From contig JALGPY010000033.1 in the NCBI GenBank assembly GCA_023055425.1, positions 3,652,908 to 3,716,907 on the forward strand: a stretch of DNA of 64,000 nucleotides. The letters are read 5' to 3'. Source of the stretch: Linanthus parryae (taxonomy: Eukaryota > Streptophyta > Magnoliopsida > Ericales > Polemoniaceae). Made by a program: the position numbers and the translations under genes. The notes beneath the pieces are model-generated. The model searched no databases. It was not told where the DNA came from and saw only the letters and a program-made list of their open reading frames with translations. Below are positions 11,318 through 23,417 of this stretch, piece after piece. Position 1 is the stretch's first letter; every line of letters starts with the position of its first letter.

Positions 11318-13186
11318 CTTGGCAAAATCTTCACTGTACTTGATGACATGCAAAGCACCATCCCTGACTGCGGCTATCTTCTCTTCAAGGATGGTGGATG
11401 GGCACAAGTGGTTCTCATGGTCCAGCAATGAGTAGCAGCCATATTGGGAGTCATCCAAACTGTAGTTAGGACGGAAGGGGAAGGAATTTCTCTTGATCAC
11501 AGGAGCTCTGCTGGGTGGAGGAGTCGACTGTGTCTCAAATCTAGCCGGCTGGGTAGTCCAGTAAGCAACCCAATTCTTGGAGTAGCGACCTGCGCGGCCA
11601 CCTGAAGGTTGATGGAAGGGAAGATTGCTCCTCAGGATAGTTTGGCACTCTCCAGACAATAGTCGCTTGTAGCAGCCTCTTACAATGGATCTAGGCCAGA
11701 CTGATGGCGCCACCGCATCAAAGCCAAACTGGGGAGAAACGCGAGTGGGATCGACATCCACTGTGATCCTCTCGTACCTAGGAGTAAGCTCACGAACATA
11801 CTCTGCAAGGGCAGGAAGAGAGCCCCTTAGACACCAGCAGAAGAATTCGCGATAGCGCTCATGACCCTCGAAAAGAAGCTCTTCCGAGAAGACAACAGGT
11901 CTGGCAGGATACAACTTTGGGAACCATCGCACATTCTCAATGCGCATGGCATAAGGCCTAGCCGTAAACTTGTTGCGGTCATCGCATATCAGGCTCCAGG
12001 TACACTTAGGAAAGTGGGTCCCAAACCATCGAGCAGCTCTTCCACTGGAAATTTCATCCTCCGCACCTGGGACACACCATTTGCTTGGCTTAGAAGGAAC
12101 AGGAGCATAGGAGGGCCATCGCTCAAAAACCCACATGGTCAGGAATGCGATGTTAACATACGTCAACACATCAAGGCGACCGCGAGAGTCCTTGGTCGCT
12201 ACAACCACTTGGTCTAATCTATGATACAGGGTGCCCAAGACTAGCGGCCCAAGTGCGACTCTCTGACCAAGGGTTAGTCTCACAGCAAGAGGGAGGACAT
12301 GGTAGAAAACCCCATCATGAGGGTGGCCATCAATTAGGTACCTTGATAGCCAGGCACAGAGAAAACCACACAAGCTCAGATGATAACCTTTCCCATTCAC
12401 ATAGTTCTTCGCCTTTGGGTTCTGGCTCAGGAGTTTCTTGGTGATACTGCTACTCGCATAGTTGCGAAAGAAGTACTGCACCCACTTTCCCCAGGTGTTC
12501 TTCGCAGATGTATCAACCTGCTGCCAGTCGGGAAGAAGCTTCGCAGGTGTCCATCGTGTGGAAATTTTCTTTACCTCCGACAAGCATTCCTCCATCTGCT
12601 TGTACAGAGCAACTTCTGCATCAGTCCTCAAAGGAATCAGAGGATCCACCTTACCAACAGGAGAAAGATCATTCAACATGTGTACATCTTCCAGAGTGGG
12701 AGCAGCCTCGAACTCAGCAGAGTGGAAGGTGTGAGTCGCAGGCGAATAGCGGGACAGAAGGTTTAGAAGCATGGATTGGTCCAGCTTCATGGAAACACCC
12801 TTCATAGCACGGACTGCGAAATAGACGCCGGCATTGTTCAATGCGATGGCATGGTGGGTCAATACATGGTCGATCCACTCATCCATGAAGTCAAACTTCT
12901 AGACAAACGCCTGGGTAGAAATTGCAGTATGGGGGAAAAACCCATTTTCGACCCCTAATCGAACCACATCCTTGGAATCGATCAATTCTAGCATGGCCGC
13001 GTTAACAGGTGGGGCCAATGTTTGCAACTCTCCTGAGGGAACAGGAGTCGGCAGGTTCTTCACCTTAACCCTAGCGTGATAAAAATCTTTTCCGCCCAAA
13101 TAGGGGGCATTCCGCCATAAGGTTTGGGGAAGATCATTTATTTCTTCAGCATCTTTAATGGGTTTAGTTCCTTTTGTCTTTGCCAT
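11318..13186 (-). pseudogene. PMD gene exon 1: plant mobile domain
   Basis: The start at 13186 (MAKTKG) is the first ATG that opens the long frame; a GTG or upstream start in the same frame would only add residues with no family resemblance. One TAG at 12899-12901 interrupts the frame near residue 96. After it come hallmarks of the PMD family: an N-terminal helix with DEWIDHVL, the ATHTFHSAEFEAAPTLEDV motif about 170 residues in, then a block with YLIDGHPHDG, a Leu-rich helix and a Trp-containing LTMWVFERWPSY segment. The donor is AAG followed by GTAACC at 11317. No catalytic residues are established for this family; a DNA- or chromatin-linked role is inferred from relatives only. Confidence 0.8.
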
Positions 13187-13857
13187 TCCTGCAGAAAAGC
13201 AAGAAAAAAAAGGGGGAGAAATATACACACTCTCAGTTTGAATTTCAAGAATCAGTTCGAATTTCAGTTTTTGAAGCAGCTATGTTTTGTCAATAGAAGA
13301 TGAACAGTTCAGTGTCAATTCAGGGTTTGAAATTTCGGAATCGTTTATATTGCTTGGAATTTCAGAAGCCCCACATTCAAAATCGTTGCAATCCGGTGAT
13401 TTGAACAGTTCTGGGTTTAAGGAACAAGTTCTCTTTTGCAGTTTTCAACGAATGACATGTTTCAGATGTTCACGGGTTTGCAGATCCAATACAGTTCAAA
13501 GCATATATCAGTACATTAAATGGAATTGAGCAAAGCTAACCTCGTTCTGGTAAAGCTTGCTTAGATGAAGCCAGTTGAAGGAGACGATTGACCAGAAAGA
13601 ATTGATAATTGATCACTTGAATCTGCTCTTGAAGGCTTTCGGGTATCATTCACTTTAAGAGAAAGAAGTGATGCGTTGAAACAATGGAGAGTACAAAGTA
13701 TTTATCCAAAAACAATGAGGGGTTGCGTCCTTTCAGTAGTCGAATCGCAACCGTCACTGTCGAATCGCGCAATCACAGGATAAGCTGACGTCATGCCTAA
13801 AACCCTAAAAGACCAGACGGCACGACTCTAGGGATTTTAGGTCATAGTGACACGCAC
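13187..13857. other. 5' flank of the PMD gene
   Basis: No gene seen. The stretch has T/C-rich and repeated CAGTT/TTTCAG words just upstream of the PMD start, as expected for a 5' UTR or promoter on the minus strand, and ends in CACGGGGGC (13850-13857), which looks like a plus-strand polypurine tract before a possible LTR. Confidence 0.35.
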
Positions 13858-14583
13858 GGGGGCTGAATTTGCATGTATTTGAATTGGTACGTGGCAGCGA
13901 CGCGTACATTGGTTCCTGCGCATTGAAGCCTATCCGGCTGTGTGCCTTCACGCGCAGAAAGGGGGATAATGTAGATAGTGCTTTCTAGACAGGAAGATCT
14001 TGGCCACGTGGGCGACCATCCAGCACACCCAGTTGTGCTCCACACACACTGGATCACCAGCCGCGGTGATCCACGTGGGGGCTGCGAGACAGGGCCCTCG
14101 CATACCACCACACAGGACTTGTAGGGACTTAGTGGTTTGGAGGCTAGAGTAAGTCCTGTCGCGCGCGAGCAACTTTCAAGCCCGCGCGCGACCCCTAGTA
14201 ACTGATTTGAGAGATTTATGGCACGATCTCCATAAACCTGATCAACCTCATAACGGTTCGGATATACGCGGTTAACGTGTCGTAACGTTCCCTATATACG
14301 CGGACGTACGTGCCGTTTTGGTTAAGCTAATTAAGCCTCCATTAATGGGCGCATTAACCCACTACAACGGTCACATTCTCCGTTATATATAGGATCGTTA
14401 ACCCTACCATACAAGGGGCGAATCACCTGAGATACGCGGAAGCTTTGCCAAAATCCTGTCTCTCTCTCATACAGTGCTCTTGTCTTACTCTCTCCCTACA
14501 CACAACCTTAGTCTTCCTGTGTTCTTTCTATCCCCTACTCTTGGTGTATATTGAATTCTCTCCGCAGGATTATCTCGTACACA
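13858..14583 (+). repeat. Possible gypsy-type LTR next to the PMD gene
   Basis: The segment begins TGAATTTG right after a G-rich tract, has a TATATATA box at about 14384 in the expected U3/R position, CT-rich sequence after it, and a possible CA end near 14583. No second copy lies in the window, so the boundaries are guesses. If real, the PMD gene lies antisense between pol and the 3' LTR, an arrangement described for extra ORFs in the Tat group of Ty3/gypsy elements. It could instead be an ordinary bidirectional promoter region. Confidence 0.35.
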
Positions 14584-16420
14584 ACTGGTAACAAAACACC
14601 CAAGCATGTAAAATGATGATAGGATAGTTATAAAACAATGTCTCATTTACCAGTAGTTGTTTTTCTCAAACATAGCGGAAATAAAGTTTTGACTCTTGTA
14701 AAAAAATAAGAGAGTTCCCAATTCCATAATATTTCCAAACCAATTCCATAATCGTTAGGAAATCCAAAATAACACATTAGTTCTTTTTTAATTAACATAA
14801 CCAACATCCATCATTAATAATTTGTTGTGACGGGGGAAACCAACCATCTCACAAGCATCCAAGAACTTAAGTGTAGACATCCCCCAAAGACTCTAGCGTC
14901 CAGAAGAGTGAGTACAGGGAGCTATCCGGGGACTTTCAAGTGGATTAAATAAAAATAAATAGAACGGATTACCGAATTCAACACGCCCAATGCCAATAGT
15001 AACCAATAATAAATTTCCCCGCACAACTCTTCCACTTTACGTATTAATTCATTTTTATTATCTTGGTGATATTTTCAAGAACGAAATTTAGCAAGTAAAA
15101 ATCACATATTGCATGTCACATCACATAAACACATTTTGAGACGTAAAGAAGTATAAGAATTCATTTGACACGAAGGAGTTAGGCACACTAGGCCTGGCAT
15201 GTTTACTTACCTCAAAGTAAATCAACTACCGCAAATTAGTCGACGTACTCGATGTACTCGTCGTCGATGTAAAAATACCCTAATTAAACATAGTACTCTA
15301 GAAATATAATTGCTATACTCTCTACATGCATATGACACTCGACGTTTTATGTTTCTAACACAAACCCAACATCCCACTTAATTCATACTTCAAAACCAAA
15401 CCCAAAATCTTGCCCCAAAATCCTATAACCTAATGTGTACATAACCTAACATATATTCACCAACTTTATTACTCCAACTTCCCAAACAGATCATGGCTCC
15501 AAAATAGTCTCATTAGATTCAAAACACTCTGAATAATAAGTTTAGCCTCAAACGGATCCGAATTTTGATTCCTGGATCAAAAGTTATGCTAGTTTGAGGT
15601 TTCCAATTTCACTCATACGGGAATTATCAATTTTCATACAACTATTCTCCAAAGCATCTAGTTAATTCCAGTTCAAACAAAACCTAGTGCAACATGAATA
15701 CCCACATCAAATCAGGTTACTACACACATACTATGATCATCAAACTATCCAAATCGCTTAATCAAACGTCCCTTCCATGACTAGGGTTTTTCCCATACAC
15801 TAAGAACATGATTAAACCCAAAACTTGATTATTAATCCTACAACTTCAAGAATGATGAAACTAACAATATACATTTGGAAATTAAAGATAACATGCTACG
15901 TATATGAATCGTAAGCAAGAGATTAAGAGAACGAAAAGAAATAAAGAGAAAACAAAGCCAAACCCGCCGCCCATGGAGGGTCGGATAGAGGGAGAGAAAG
16001 AAGAGAAAGAAAAAGAGAAGAAGAACAAGAAAGAGAGAGAGAGAGAGCGAGAGAGATATTACCTGATCGGAGAGAGAGGGACGGGGGCGGCGTTGGAGCC
16101 GCTACTGCTCCTAGCGTCGGGAAAGAGAGAGACCGAGAGAGTGAGAGAGAGGGACGGGTGAGAGAGTGAGGGAGACGTGAGAGAGAGAGAGACAGAGAGA
16201 TAGGGAGATTGCGAGAGTTTGGAATAAATCAAACTCATATAGAAAGAAACCCAATTGAATTGGAAACTTTACGTAGGAAGAATATTGGGTCAAAATAATA
16301 CAAATATGTGGTTCAAAGACACTTTTTCCGCCTAGTTTAGCCAAAAGACAACTACCTCCCACAAACTCCATTAAAAGACACTAAAACTTTTAGATTAAAG
16401 TCACAAAGATCCCCCAAACT
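14584..16420. repeat. Old gypsy-LTR-like sequence
   Basis: No gene seen. The words around 14820-14900 (CAAGCATCCAAGAACTTAAG) and 15030-15240 (TTCCACTTTACG, TGTTTACTTACCT) recur in diverged form at about 48440-48790, so both belong to one repeat family. The form, with ACTCACC and GCGGAAA words, is typical of chromovirus-like gypsy LTRs in reverse orientation. Ends cannot be fixed. Confidence 0.4.
15975..16205. repeat. GA-rich low-complexity tract
   Basis: A long stretch of GAGA/GAAA units broken only by a short unique segment near 16060-16115. It produces spurious Arg/Glu-rich frames. It is probably the pyrimidine-rich U5/R part of the LTR-like repeat read on the other strand. Confidence 0.75.
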
Positions 16421-16870
16421 CTAGTAACCATTACAATTAAGTCTCGACAATTTAATTAACTCTCCAACACTTACCATAATATCACAAATAACCATAGTCA
16501 CAAAATGGGGTATTTCAGATACCTCTCCCCATGGTGATACTGCACTCTTCGCATATTCCTCATTCAAATGGATGAGGTGGAGGTTGCGTATTTGGACCCA
16601 AACATCCACTCTATTAAAATCAACCTTTCCGATGACTGTGCTTGCCACCCAATGCGTGAGGAAAAGAAGTTTACCGTTAAGTATTACCGTCGAAGATCCA
16701 AGGACCTCTGACGAGAACCCTATCCATGGTGTTTTTTCTTTGAAAGCTAAACACAAAGAGATTAGGTATAGTTTCATTGATTATTACCTTGTCCCCTTCG
16801 ATCCAGATTTTTGCAAACATGAGCTTCATAGCCCAGATATTCATCCTGTCTAGGATCGCAAAGCCTCTAC
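16421..16870 (-). pseudogene. LINE ORF1 remnant (DUF4283-like domain)
   Basis: The minus-strand frame reads VDVWVQIRNLHLIHLNEEYA then a Gly-Glu-Val turn, matching the DUF4283 region of plant LINE ORF1 proteins, where the usual form is a WVQI-x-LP motif followed by a Leu-Asn-Glu helix. Residues upstream (FAKIWIEGDKVI) fit the preceding strand of the same domain. The open frame is 118 codons and is cut off at both ends; no zinc knuckle or second ORF is nearby. This is an old, fragmentary insertion. Confidence 0.65.
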
Positions 16871-18060
16871 GAAGCAGTGTTTGTGTGTCTTCAAAGCTGC
16901 TTCACACCGCTCCCGGTCATACCTCACAATATCTTCCTCTTCCTCAATAGTCATCAGCCAAACAGTTTGCCAGTCTTCCCAGCCAGATTAGACTCTATAG
17001 CTCCTTATTTCTCCTTCGTCGCCATCGTTGTCTTGTCCCTAGGGCTGTCGTTCACCATAGTTGAGACGGCTGCAAACTTATCTCGGTCCGACATAGTCAG
17101 ACTAGGGTTACTTGTAAAACTGTGTGGTCCCACCTTTTTCTGTGCCTTATCTATTAGATTCTAGATTAGCCATAAACGCTTCTTTGTTTATAATCTAAAT
17201 ATTTTGAAATTGTTATTATATTTTGATTTTGAGTACAATCTAATTTTAAGACGTCCTATTCCTATAGGCATCTCGCAGATCTTGAAATTTTGGATTATCT
17301 TTCAAATAAGTTGAACCTCGTAGGTCACCAAACCCATTACAATTTGTTTCACTAGGCATATTCTTCTAACCTTAATCTTCAAGTAAGTGTACAGATCATG
17401 ACACAAAAATTGTACTGAACTGTTTATTGATATAATGCTCCATATTTGAGTTGTGTGCCGTTATAGGGGGTTTTCCGTAGCCTGTTATGAAACACCCCTT
17501 ATTTCGCGAGCATTCCGTTCCGGACTGGAAAGTCCAGGAGGGTGCTACTCATAATGAAATGGCGGAAATCAAGAACAAAAACACGTCTTATGTTTTAAAA
17601 ACTACATAATTGTTTCATATTACACATCCAAAGTGAAATTAGGCCAAGTGTTCAGATGCATAAAAGAAACTAACATAAACTAGTAGAGTTACGCGACCCC
17701 ATATACATCAAGCTCCCTTCTAGAGTTGTTGTTACATTTACTTTCAGGTCTATCATAAGTAGCATTGTCCATATATCAGTTTCCTAATGGTCCTGTTGTT
17801 TTATGTTTACCTGTTTCACACGGGGTTATCTCACTTGACAAACTACGGTGGAAACAGTCATGTTGTGCAAGTTGAGTACAAGGATCTCTTGTGTCCTCAG
17901 GACACTAGTTCAACCTATTGAGCTAGTGCGTTAGTTGATAACTACATTCAAGGGAGTACTTGGATGGCCGCCTTGTGGGGTGATATACAAGATATTGTTG
18001 ATGCTAGGAAGTTAAAGGTATAGTGTTGGGTAGTTTTTTTATGTGATAGCTCGTATGCAT
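16871..18060. other. Intergenic, no confident gene
   Basis: The segment at 17480-17580 (AAACACCCC then GGCGGAAA words) again resembles the start of a gypsy LTR. Sequence at about 17830-18020 is more coding-like (a GSTWMAALWGDIQDIVDARKL peptide is open on the plus strand) but I do not recognise a family and it contains stops. RT-B interrupts the sequence at 18061-18065. Confidence 0.35.
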
Positions 18061-18065
18061 CTTGT
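18061..18065. repeat. Target site duplication of RT-B, left copy
   Basis: CTTGT here matches CTTGT at 26535-26539 exactly, directly outside both element ends. Confidence 0.92.
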
Positions 18066-19452
18066 TGTAGGGTTTTTATTCATGGATCGCGCAACGGAAG
18101 CATAATCAAACATAAAACCATGCAAAACCCTCCAAGGATCACAAGTCTAGATGCATAACGATAGTGAAGGTTAGAAATCATAAACACACCTTTGGGTTCT
18201 CCTTGATGACTTCAAACGCGAATAATGTCACGTTCTCTATAGTTGATCCACGCCTAGAGTTGATCCTAGATCTCCCAAACTCCTTGGTGCTAGCCCGGAA
18301 TAGGAAAAGGAAGAAGAAATCACGCAAAACGAGACAAAAAGAGGCTCACAGCCTCTTTTGACCGACGAGGACGAGGGCGGCGGCAAGGGGCGGCGTCGGG
18401 CCCTCCTTGTTGCTTGCCCTCTCTCCTTTGTTCTCTCCCACTCTTGTTATGTTCACTAATGAGCATAAGTTATGAGGAAGGAAGGAAGGAGGGTCCTTTA
18501 TATAGTCCAACAACTCCTTGTTAACTACTTAAAGGACTTATTCTAGTCCAACTAAAATTCAATTTAGTCCCTTCCTTGCAAATTAGTCCCTACTAAGTTT
18601 GCAAGGGTTTGCAAAGTGATCCTTCTAATTAATTAATCCAATTAATTAATTACCAAATCTAGTTCAACTCTATATAGCGTGTGACCCCTTAGGTTCTATC
18701 TAGTTGGTAGCAACTATTTGCTAATATGGAGCGGTTTCTAGCAAAACATCCATTCTAGCCAACTAATAGAATAGTCATCTTGACAACCTTTGTACAAGTA
18801 ATTGTCTCATCCCTTTGCCTCCATATCCGGATTGGACACGAGACATACAAGTCACACTCGTATATCCAATCCATAGTTTCTCGATCCATGGGAATAGCCT
18901 TATTCGTGCAAATAACATCAATATCCCATATTGATTTATTTGAGTCTGGCCAGACATTCTATAAGCACTATCCCTCGAGTGGCCTAGGATATTTGCTCCC
19001 GTTATGTGGGAGGGGCAAATCATCTCTACGTCCACTACGATCTCTAAGCTTACTTCTCCCGTTTAACGCTACCAAGATCACAATGATCCACAACTAGAAT
19101 ATCTAGTGACTTCAAGTCTAAGGATGACAATACCATTGCACCGCGAGAAGAGCTTGTGACTCAACATAACGTGTATGTAGCCTTCTCGGAGATGGGTCAA
19201 TCCAGTGCAACATTCCGTAATGCACACATATGTGTTGGATCGTGATATCTCCATATCAATCCAACCCCATACTAGTCCATATATGATTGTCCCATTAATC
19301 ATTATTCTTGACTAGGGATATTTAAGATAAACAACACAATTGTAAATCTAAGGACTTCATTATATTAAATATCCAATAAATAATAAATGAATTTTCTAGC
19401 CATATACAAATTCATACTAAACTAGATTGCCTCTAGGGCATCTATTCCAACA
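18066..19452 (-). repeat. RT-B 3' LTR, with a 44-bp deletion
   Basis: Starts TGTAGGG and ends TTCCAACA on the plus strand. Compared with the 5' LTR it lacks about 44 bp near 19058 (the segment ending GTTACGGTGTAGCG). The deletion also alters the end of the antisense ORF at 18780-19097. Confidence 0.92.
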
Positions 19453-19466
19453 GTCTCCCACTTGCA

Positions 19467-22400
19467 CTAGAGCCGATCTGGCGCATCTCGTATGCCCATA
19501 CTCCTAGTGTGCCCTTCATGCTTCCACTGCGTGAGAGGCTTCGTAAGCGGGTCTGACAGATTATCATCTGTAGGAATCTTGCATATCCGAACGTCTCCTC
19601 TATCGATAATATCTCGAATCAGATGAAACTTCCTGAGCACGTGCTTGGACTTCTGGTGCGATCTTGGTTCCTTTGATTGCGCGATCGCCCCAGTTTTGTC
19701 ACAGAACAACTCCACTGTATCCGCAATGCTAGGGACCACACCAAGTTCAGAAACAAACTTTCTGATCCAAACAGCCTCCTTTGTTGCGCCATTTGAAGCA
19801 ATGTACTCAGCCTCTGTTGTAGAATCAGCTACCGTCTCTTGCTTGGAACTCTTCCAGCTCACCGCTGCTCCATTCAGGCAAAACACCTATCCCGATTGTG
19901 ATCTAAAGTCATCTCTGTCAGTTTGGAAGCTTGCATCAGTGTAACCCCTTACACGCAACTCTTCTTCACCGCAAAATATCAAGAAAGCATCCTTAGTTCT
20001 TCTCAAGTACTTTAGGATGTTCTTGACTGCAATCCAGTGACTCTCACCCGGATTGGATTAGTATCTGCTTGTCATACTCAAGGCATATGACACATCTGGT
20101 CTAGTACATAACATGGCGTACATGATAGATCCTATGGCCGAGGCATAGGGAATTCTACTCATGCGTTCCTTCTCAATCTCATTGGAAGAACAACCACTCT
20201 TCGAAAGAGTGATTCCATGTGACATGGGCAAGAATCCCTTCTTGGAATCTTGCATGTTGAACCGCTTCAACACCTTGTCTATATATGTACTTTGACTTAG
20301 GCCTAGCAACCTCTTAGATCTATCTCTATAGATCTTTATACCGAGTATATAGGCTGCTTCTCCTAAGTCCTTCATTGAGAAACACCTTCCTAGCCAATCT
20401 TTCACGGATTGCAGCATGGGAATGTCGTTTCCAATGAGTAGTATGTCATCCACATACAAGACCAGAAAAGCTACAGAGCTCCCATTAACCTTCTTGTAGA
20501 CACAAGACTCATATTCGTTTCTGATGAAGCCAAACTCTTTGACCACTTCATCAAAACGTCGATTCCAACTCCTAGAAGCTTGCTTCAATCCATAAATGGA
20601 TCGTTGCAGCTTACAGACTTTGTTGGCTTGCTTTGGATCCTCAAAACCCTCCGGCTGTATCATATACACGTCCTCGAGGAGATTCCCATAAAGGAATGCA
20701 GTTTTGACATCCATCTGCCAAATCTCATAGTCGTGGTATGCTGCAATCGCAAGTAGGATTCGGATGGATTTGGTCATAGCGACTGGTGAAAAGGTTTCAT
20801 CATAGTCAATACCATGAATCTGTCTGAATCCTTTAGCCACCAATCGGCCCTTATAGGTAATCACATTACCATCCATGTCGATCTTCTTCTTGAAGACCCA
20901 CTTGCACCCTATGGGCCGCGCCCCATCGGGTGGTTCCACCAAAGTCCATACTTTGTTGGTATACATGGATTCCATCTCGCATCTCATGGCTTCCAGCCAC
21001 TTCTGAGAGTCTGGGCCACTAATGGCCTCCTCATAGGTAGTAGGCTCATCATCTATGAGCATCGTGTCACCGGAATCGGTTACGAGAAGTCCATACCTCT
21101 CGGGTTCCTGGCGCAATCTACTAGATCTACGAAGCTCTTGTGTTACCTGAACAGGTGGCTCCACAACTGTTTGTGGTTCCTGTTCATGTTCCATAATCGG
21201 TTCAGTGATTTGTGGTTCTTGAACCTCTTCAAGTTCTACATTCCTCCCACTTGCTTCTTTAGAGACAAACTCTCTTTCTAGAAACACGCCGGTCCGAGCA
21301 ACAAACACTTTGTTCTCGGTTGGATTGTAGAAGTAGTATCCCTTAGTTTCCTTAGGGTACCCCACAAATTTACACTTATCCGATTTAGGCCCTAGATTGT
21401 CTGATTGTAAATGTTTTACATAGACATCGCAGCCCCAAATCCTCATGAACGACAGTGTGGGACGCCTCCCACTCCACATCTCATATGGTGTCTTCATGAC
21501 TGATTTGGATGGAACACGGTTAATGGTGAAAGCTGCACTTAATAGAGCGTAGCCCCAAAATGATAGTGGAAGATCGGTTTGACACATCATAGACCGAACC
21601 ATATCCAATAGGGTTCGATTCCTCCTCTCGGACACGCCATTCCATTGTGGCGTTCCGGGTGGAGTGAGTTGGGACACGATCCCACACTCTCTAAGATAGT
21701 CGTCAAACTCTTGTCTTAAGTATTCTCCTCCACGATCCGATCGTAGAGCCTTGATACTTTTGCCAAGTTGCTTCTCTACTTCATTCTTGAATTCTTTGAA
21801 CACTTCAAAGGATTCGGATTTTGCCCTCATAAGGTACACAAATCCATATCTACTGTAATCATCAGTAAATGTAATGAAGTAGACATAACCACCCCTGGAA
21901 GGCGTGGCAAATGGCCCACACACATCGGTATGTATGAGCGCCAATTGCTCACCAGTCCTCTCACCTTTCTTATTGAAAGGGTACTTTGTCATTTTTCCCA
22001 ATAAACAAGCCTCACATGTCTCATATGATTCAAAATCAAATGAGTCTAGTAATCCATCCTTATGGAGTCTAGATACACGTTTCTCATTTATGTGGCCTAA
22101 ACGACAGTGCCATAAATAAGCAGGATTTAAATCATTTATTTTAATCCGCTTGGTATTACTGTTGTAGACAGGATTGCTTAGATCAAGGACATAAAGTCCA
22201 TTAAATAATTGCGCACTAAAGTCGTGAATATTATTTAAATAAAAGGAACAACAATTGTTCTTTATTGAAATAATAAAACCATCCTTGTCCAAACAAGAAA
22301 TAGAAATAATGTTTCTGCTCATAGCAGGCACAAAATAGCAATTACTTAATTCTAAAACTAATCCTGAAGGCAGAGATAGCTCGCACACGCCTATGGCCAA

Positions 22401-23417
22401 TGCAGCAACCTTTGCTCCATTCCCAACGCGCAGATCTACCTCCCCTTTAGCCAATCTTTTACTTCACTTTAGATCCTGCATATTTCGACAAATATGAGAT
22501 CCACATCCAGTATCTAATACCCATGATGTAGAGACAGTTAAATTGACATCTACAACAAAAATACCTGGTGGTAGTGGAATCACTATTCCAAGCCTCTTGT
22601 CCTCCAGATATTTTGGGCAGTTCCTCCTCAGGTGTCCAGGCTGACTGCAGTAGTGACACTCACCCTTAGTCACGGCCTTGGAAATGCCACCAACAGGCTT
22701 AAGGGCTGGTTCCTTGGACTTGGCAACTGACTTGCCTTTGCCCTTGGAGGAAGAGGCAAAACTTTTGCCCTTTCCTTTCTGCACCATCATAATGGCCTTG
22801 CCCTTACCCTTGTTGATGCTCTGTTCAGCCGTCCTCAACATGTTGAGCAAATCTGGCAGTGGTTTAACGATCTCGTTCATGTTATAGTTCATAATGAGCT
22901 GTCCATAGCTCTCGGGCAACGATTGCAACACGAGATCGGTTGCCAACTCTTAGCCGGCCGGGAACCCAAGTCGGGCGAGATTCTCCGAGTACCCGATCAT
23001 TCGGAGTACATGAGGTCCCACCGGGTTCCCTTCTGCCAGATGACATTTGAACAATGCCTTTGAGACCTCATACCTCTCTAGCCTCGCTTGCTCTTGGAAG
23101 AGCTGCGTTAGATGTTCGATCATATCGACAGCATTCATGTTTTCGTGTTGCTTCTGAAGCTCAGAAGTCATGGTGCAAAGCATAAGGCAGGCCGCATCAT
23201 TAGCGTCGTCAACACGCTTTTGATACGCCTTTAGGGAAGCAGGTGTTTGGTTCTCTGGACCTTCTGGAACATGCTCCTCTATTGCGTACAGTTTCTTCTC
23301 TTGCTTGAGAACAATTCTCAAGTTTCTGTACCAATCAAGAAAGTTGGTTCCAGAGAGCTTGTCCTTCTCAAGAACATATCGTAGGGAATGTTGTGAACTC
23401 GATGAGTTGTTTGCCAT
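19467..23417 (-). pseudogene. RT-B gag-pol polyprotein, inactivated by four stops
   Basis: One continuous 3951-nt frame (1316 codons plus stop) from ATG 23417 to TAG 19467-19469, with no frameshift. Stops: TAA 22950-22952 (Gln in RT-A), TGA 22464-22466 (Arg in RT-A), TAA 20058-20060 (Gln in RT-A), TAG 19887-19889 (Tyr in RT-A). Domains in order: gag with CCHC knuckle (22658-22617), protease with DTGC, integrase with HHCC and DDE motifs, RT with YVDD (20456-20445), RNase H with TTEAEYIA. It retains the EMWSGRR segment missing from RT-A. The longest uninterrupted piece, 22454-20058, covers integrase to most of RT. None of its stops is shared with RT-A. Confidence 0.92.

Larger units (their letters stand above)
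333..13186 (-). pseudogene. Plant mobile domain (PMD) gene, six exons, decayed, split by a copia element
   Basis: This is a minus-strand gene reconstructed by joining frames across GT-AG introns. Exons are 13186-11318, 11241-10731, 10656-10222, 10145-10041, 1464-882 and 796-333, about 3.97 kb coding or roughly 1320 codons. Phases agree at each of the first four junctions. Exon 1 carries the PMD (aminotransferase-like, plant mobile domain); exons 2-4 encode a Ser/Pro-rich then very acidic, charged linker; exons 5-6 encode an acidic stretch and a helical, probably coiled-coil C-terminus. PMD proteins occur in host MAIN/MAIL genes and in transposons; the long acidic tail and repeat-rich setting favour the transposon-borne class. 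Five in-frame stops, all TAG (12899-12901, 11212-11214, 11161-11163, 1436-1438, 979-981), and a +1 frame change near 1070-1090 make it a pseudogene. RT-A lies in intron 4. Confidence 0.75.

Noticed and set aside
333..13186. Programmed amber readthrough in the PMD gene
   Set aside because: Five TAG codons in one gene are better explained by CAG-to-TAG decay; the frame change in exon 5 also argues for a pseudogene.
15904..16161. 85-codon Glu/Lys/Arg-rich frame
   Set aside because: It results from the GA-rich tract and has no protein-like sequence outside it.
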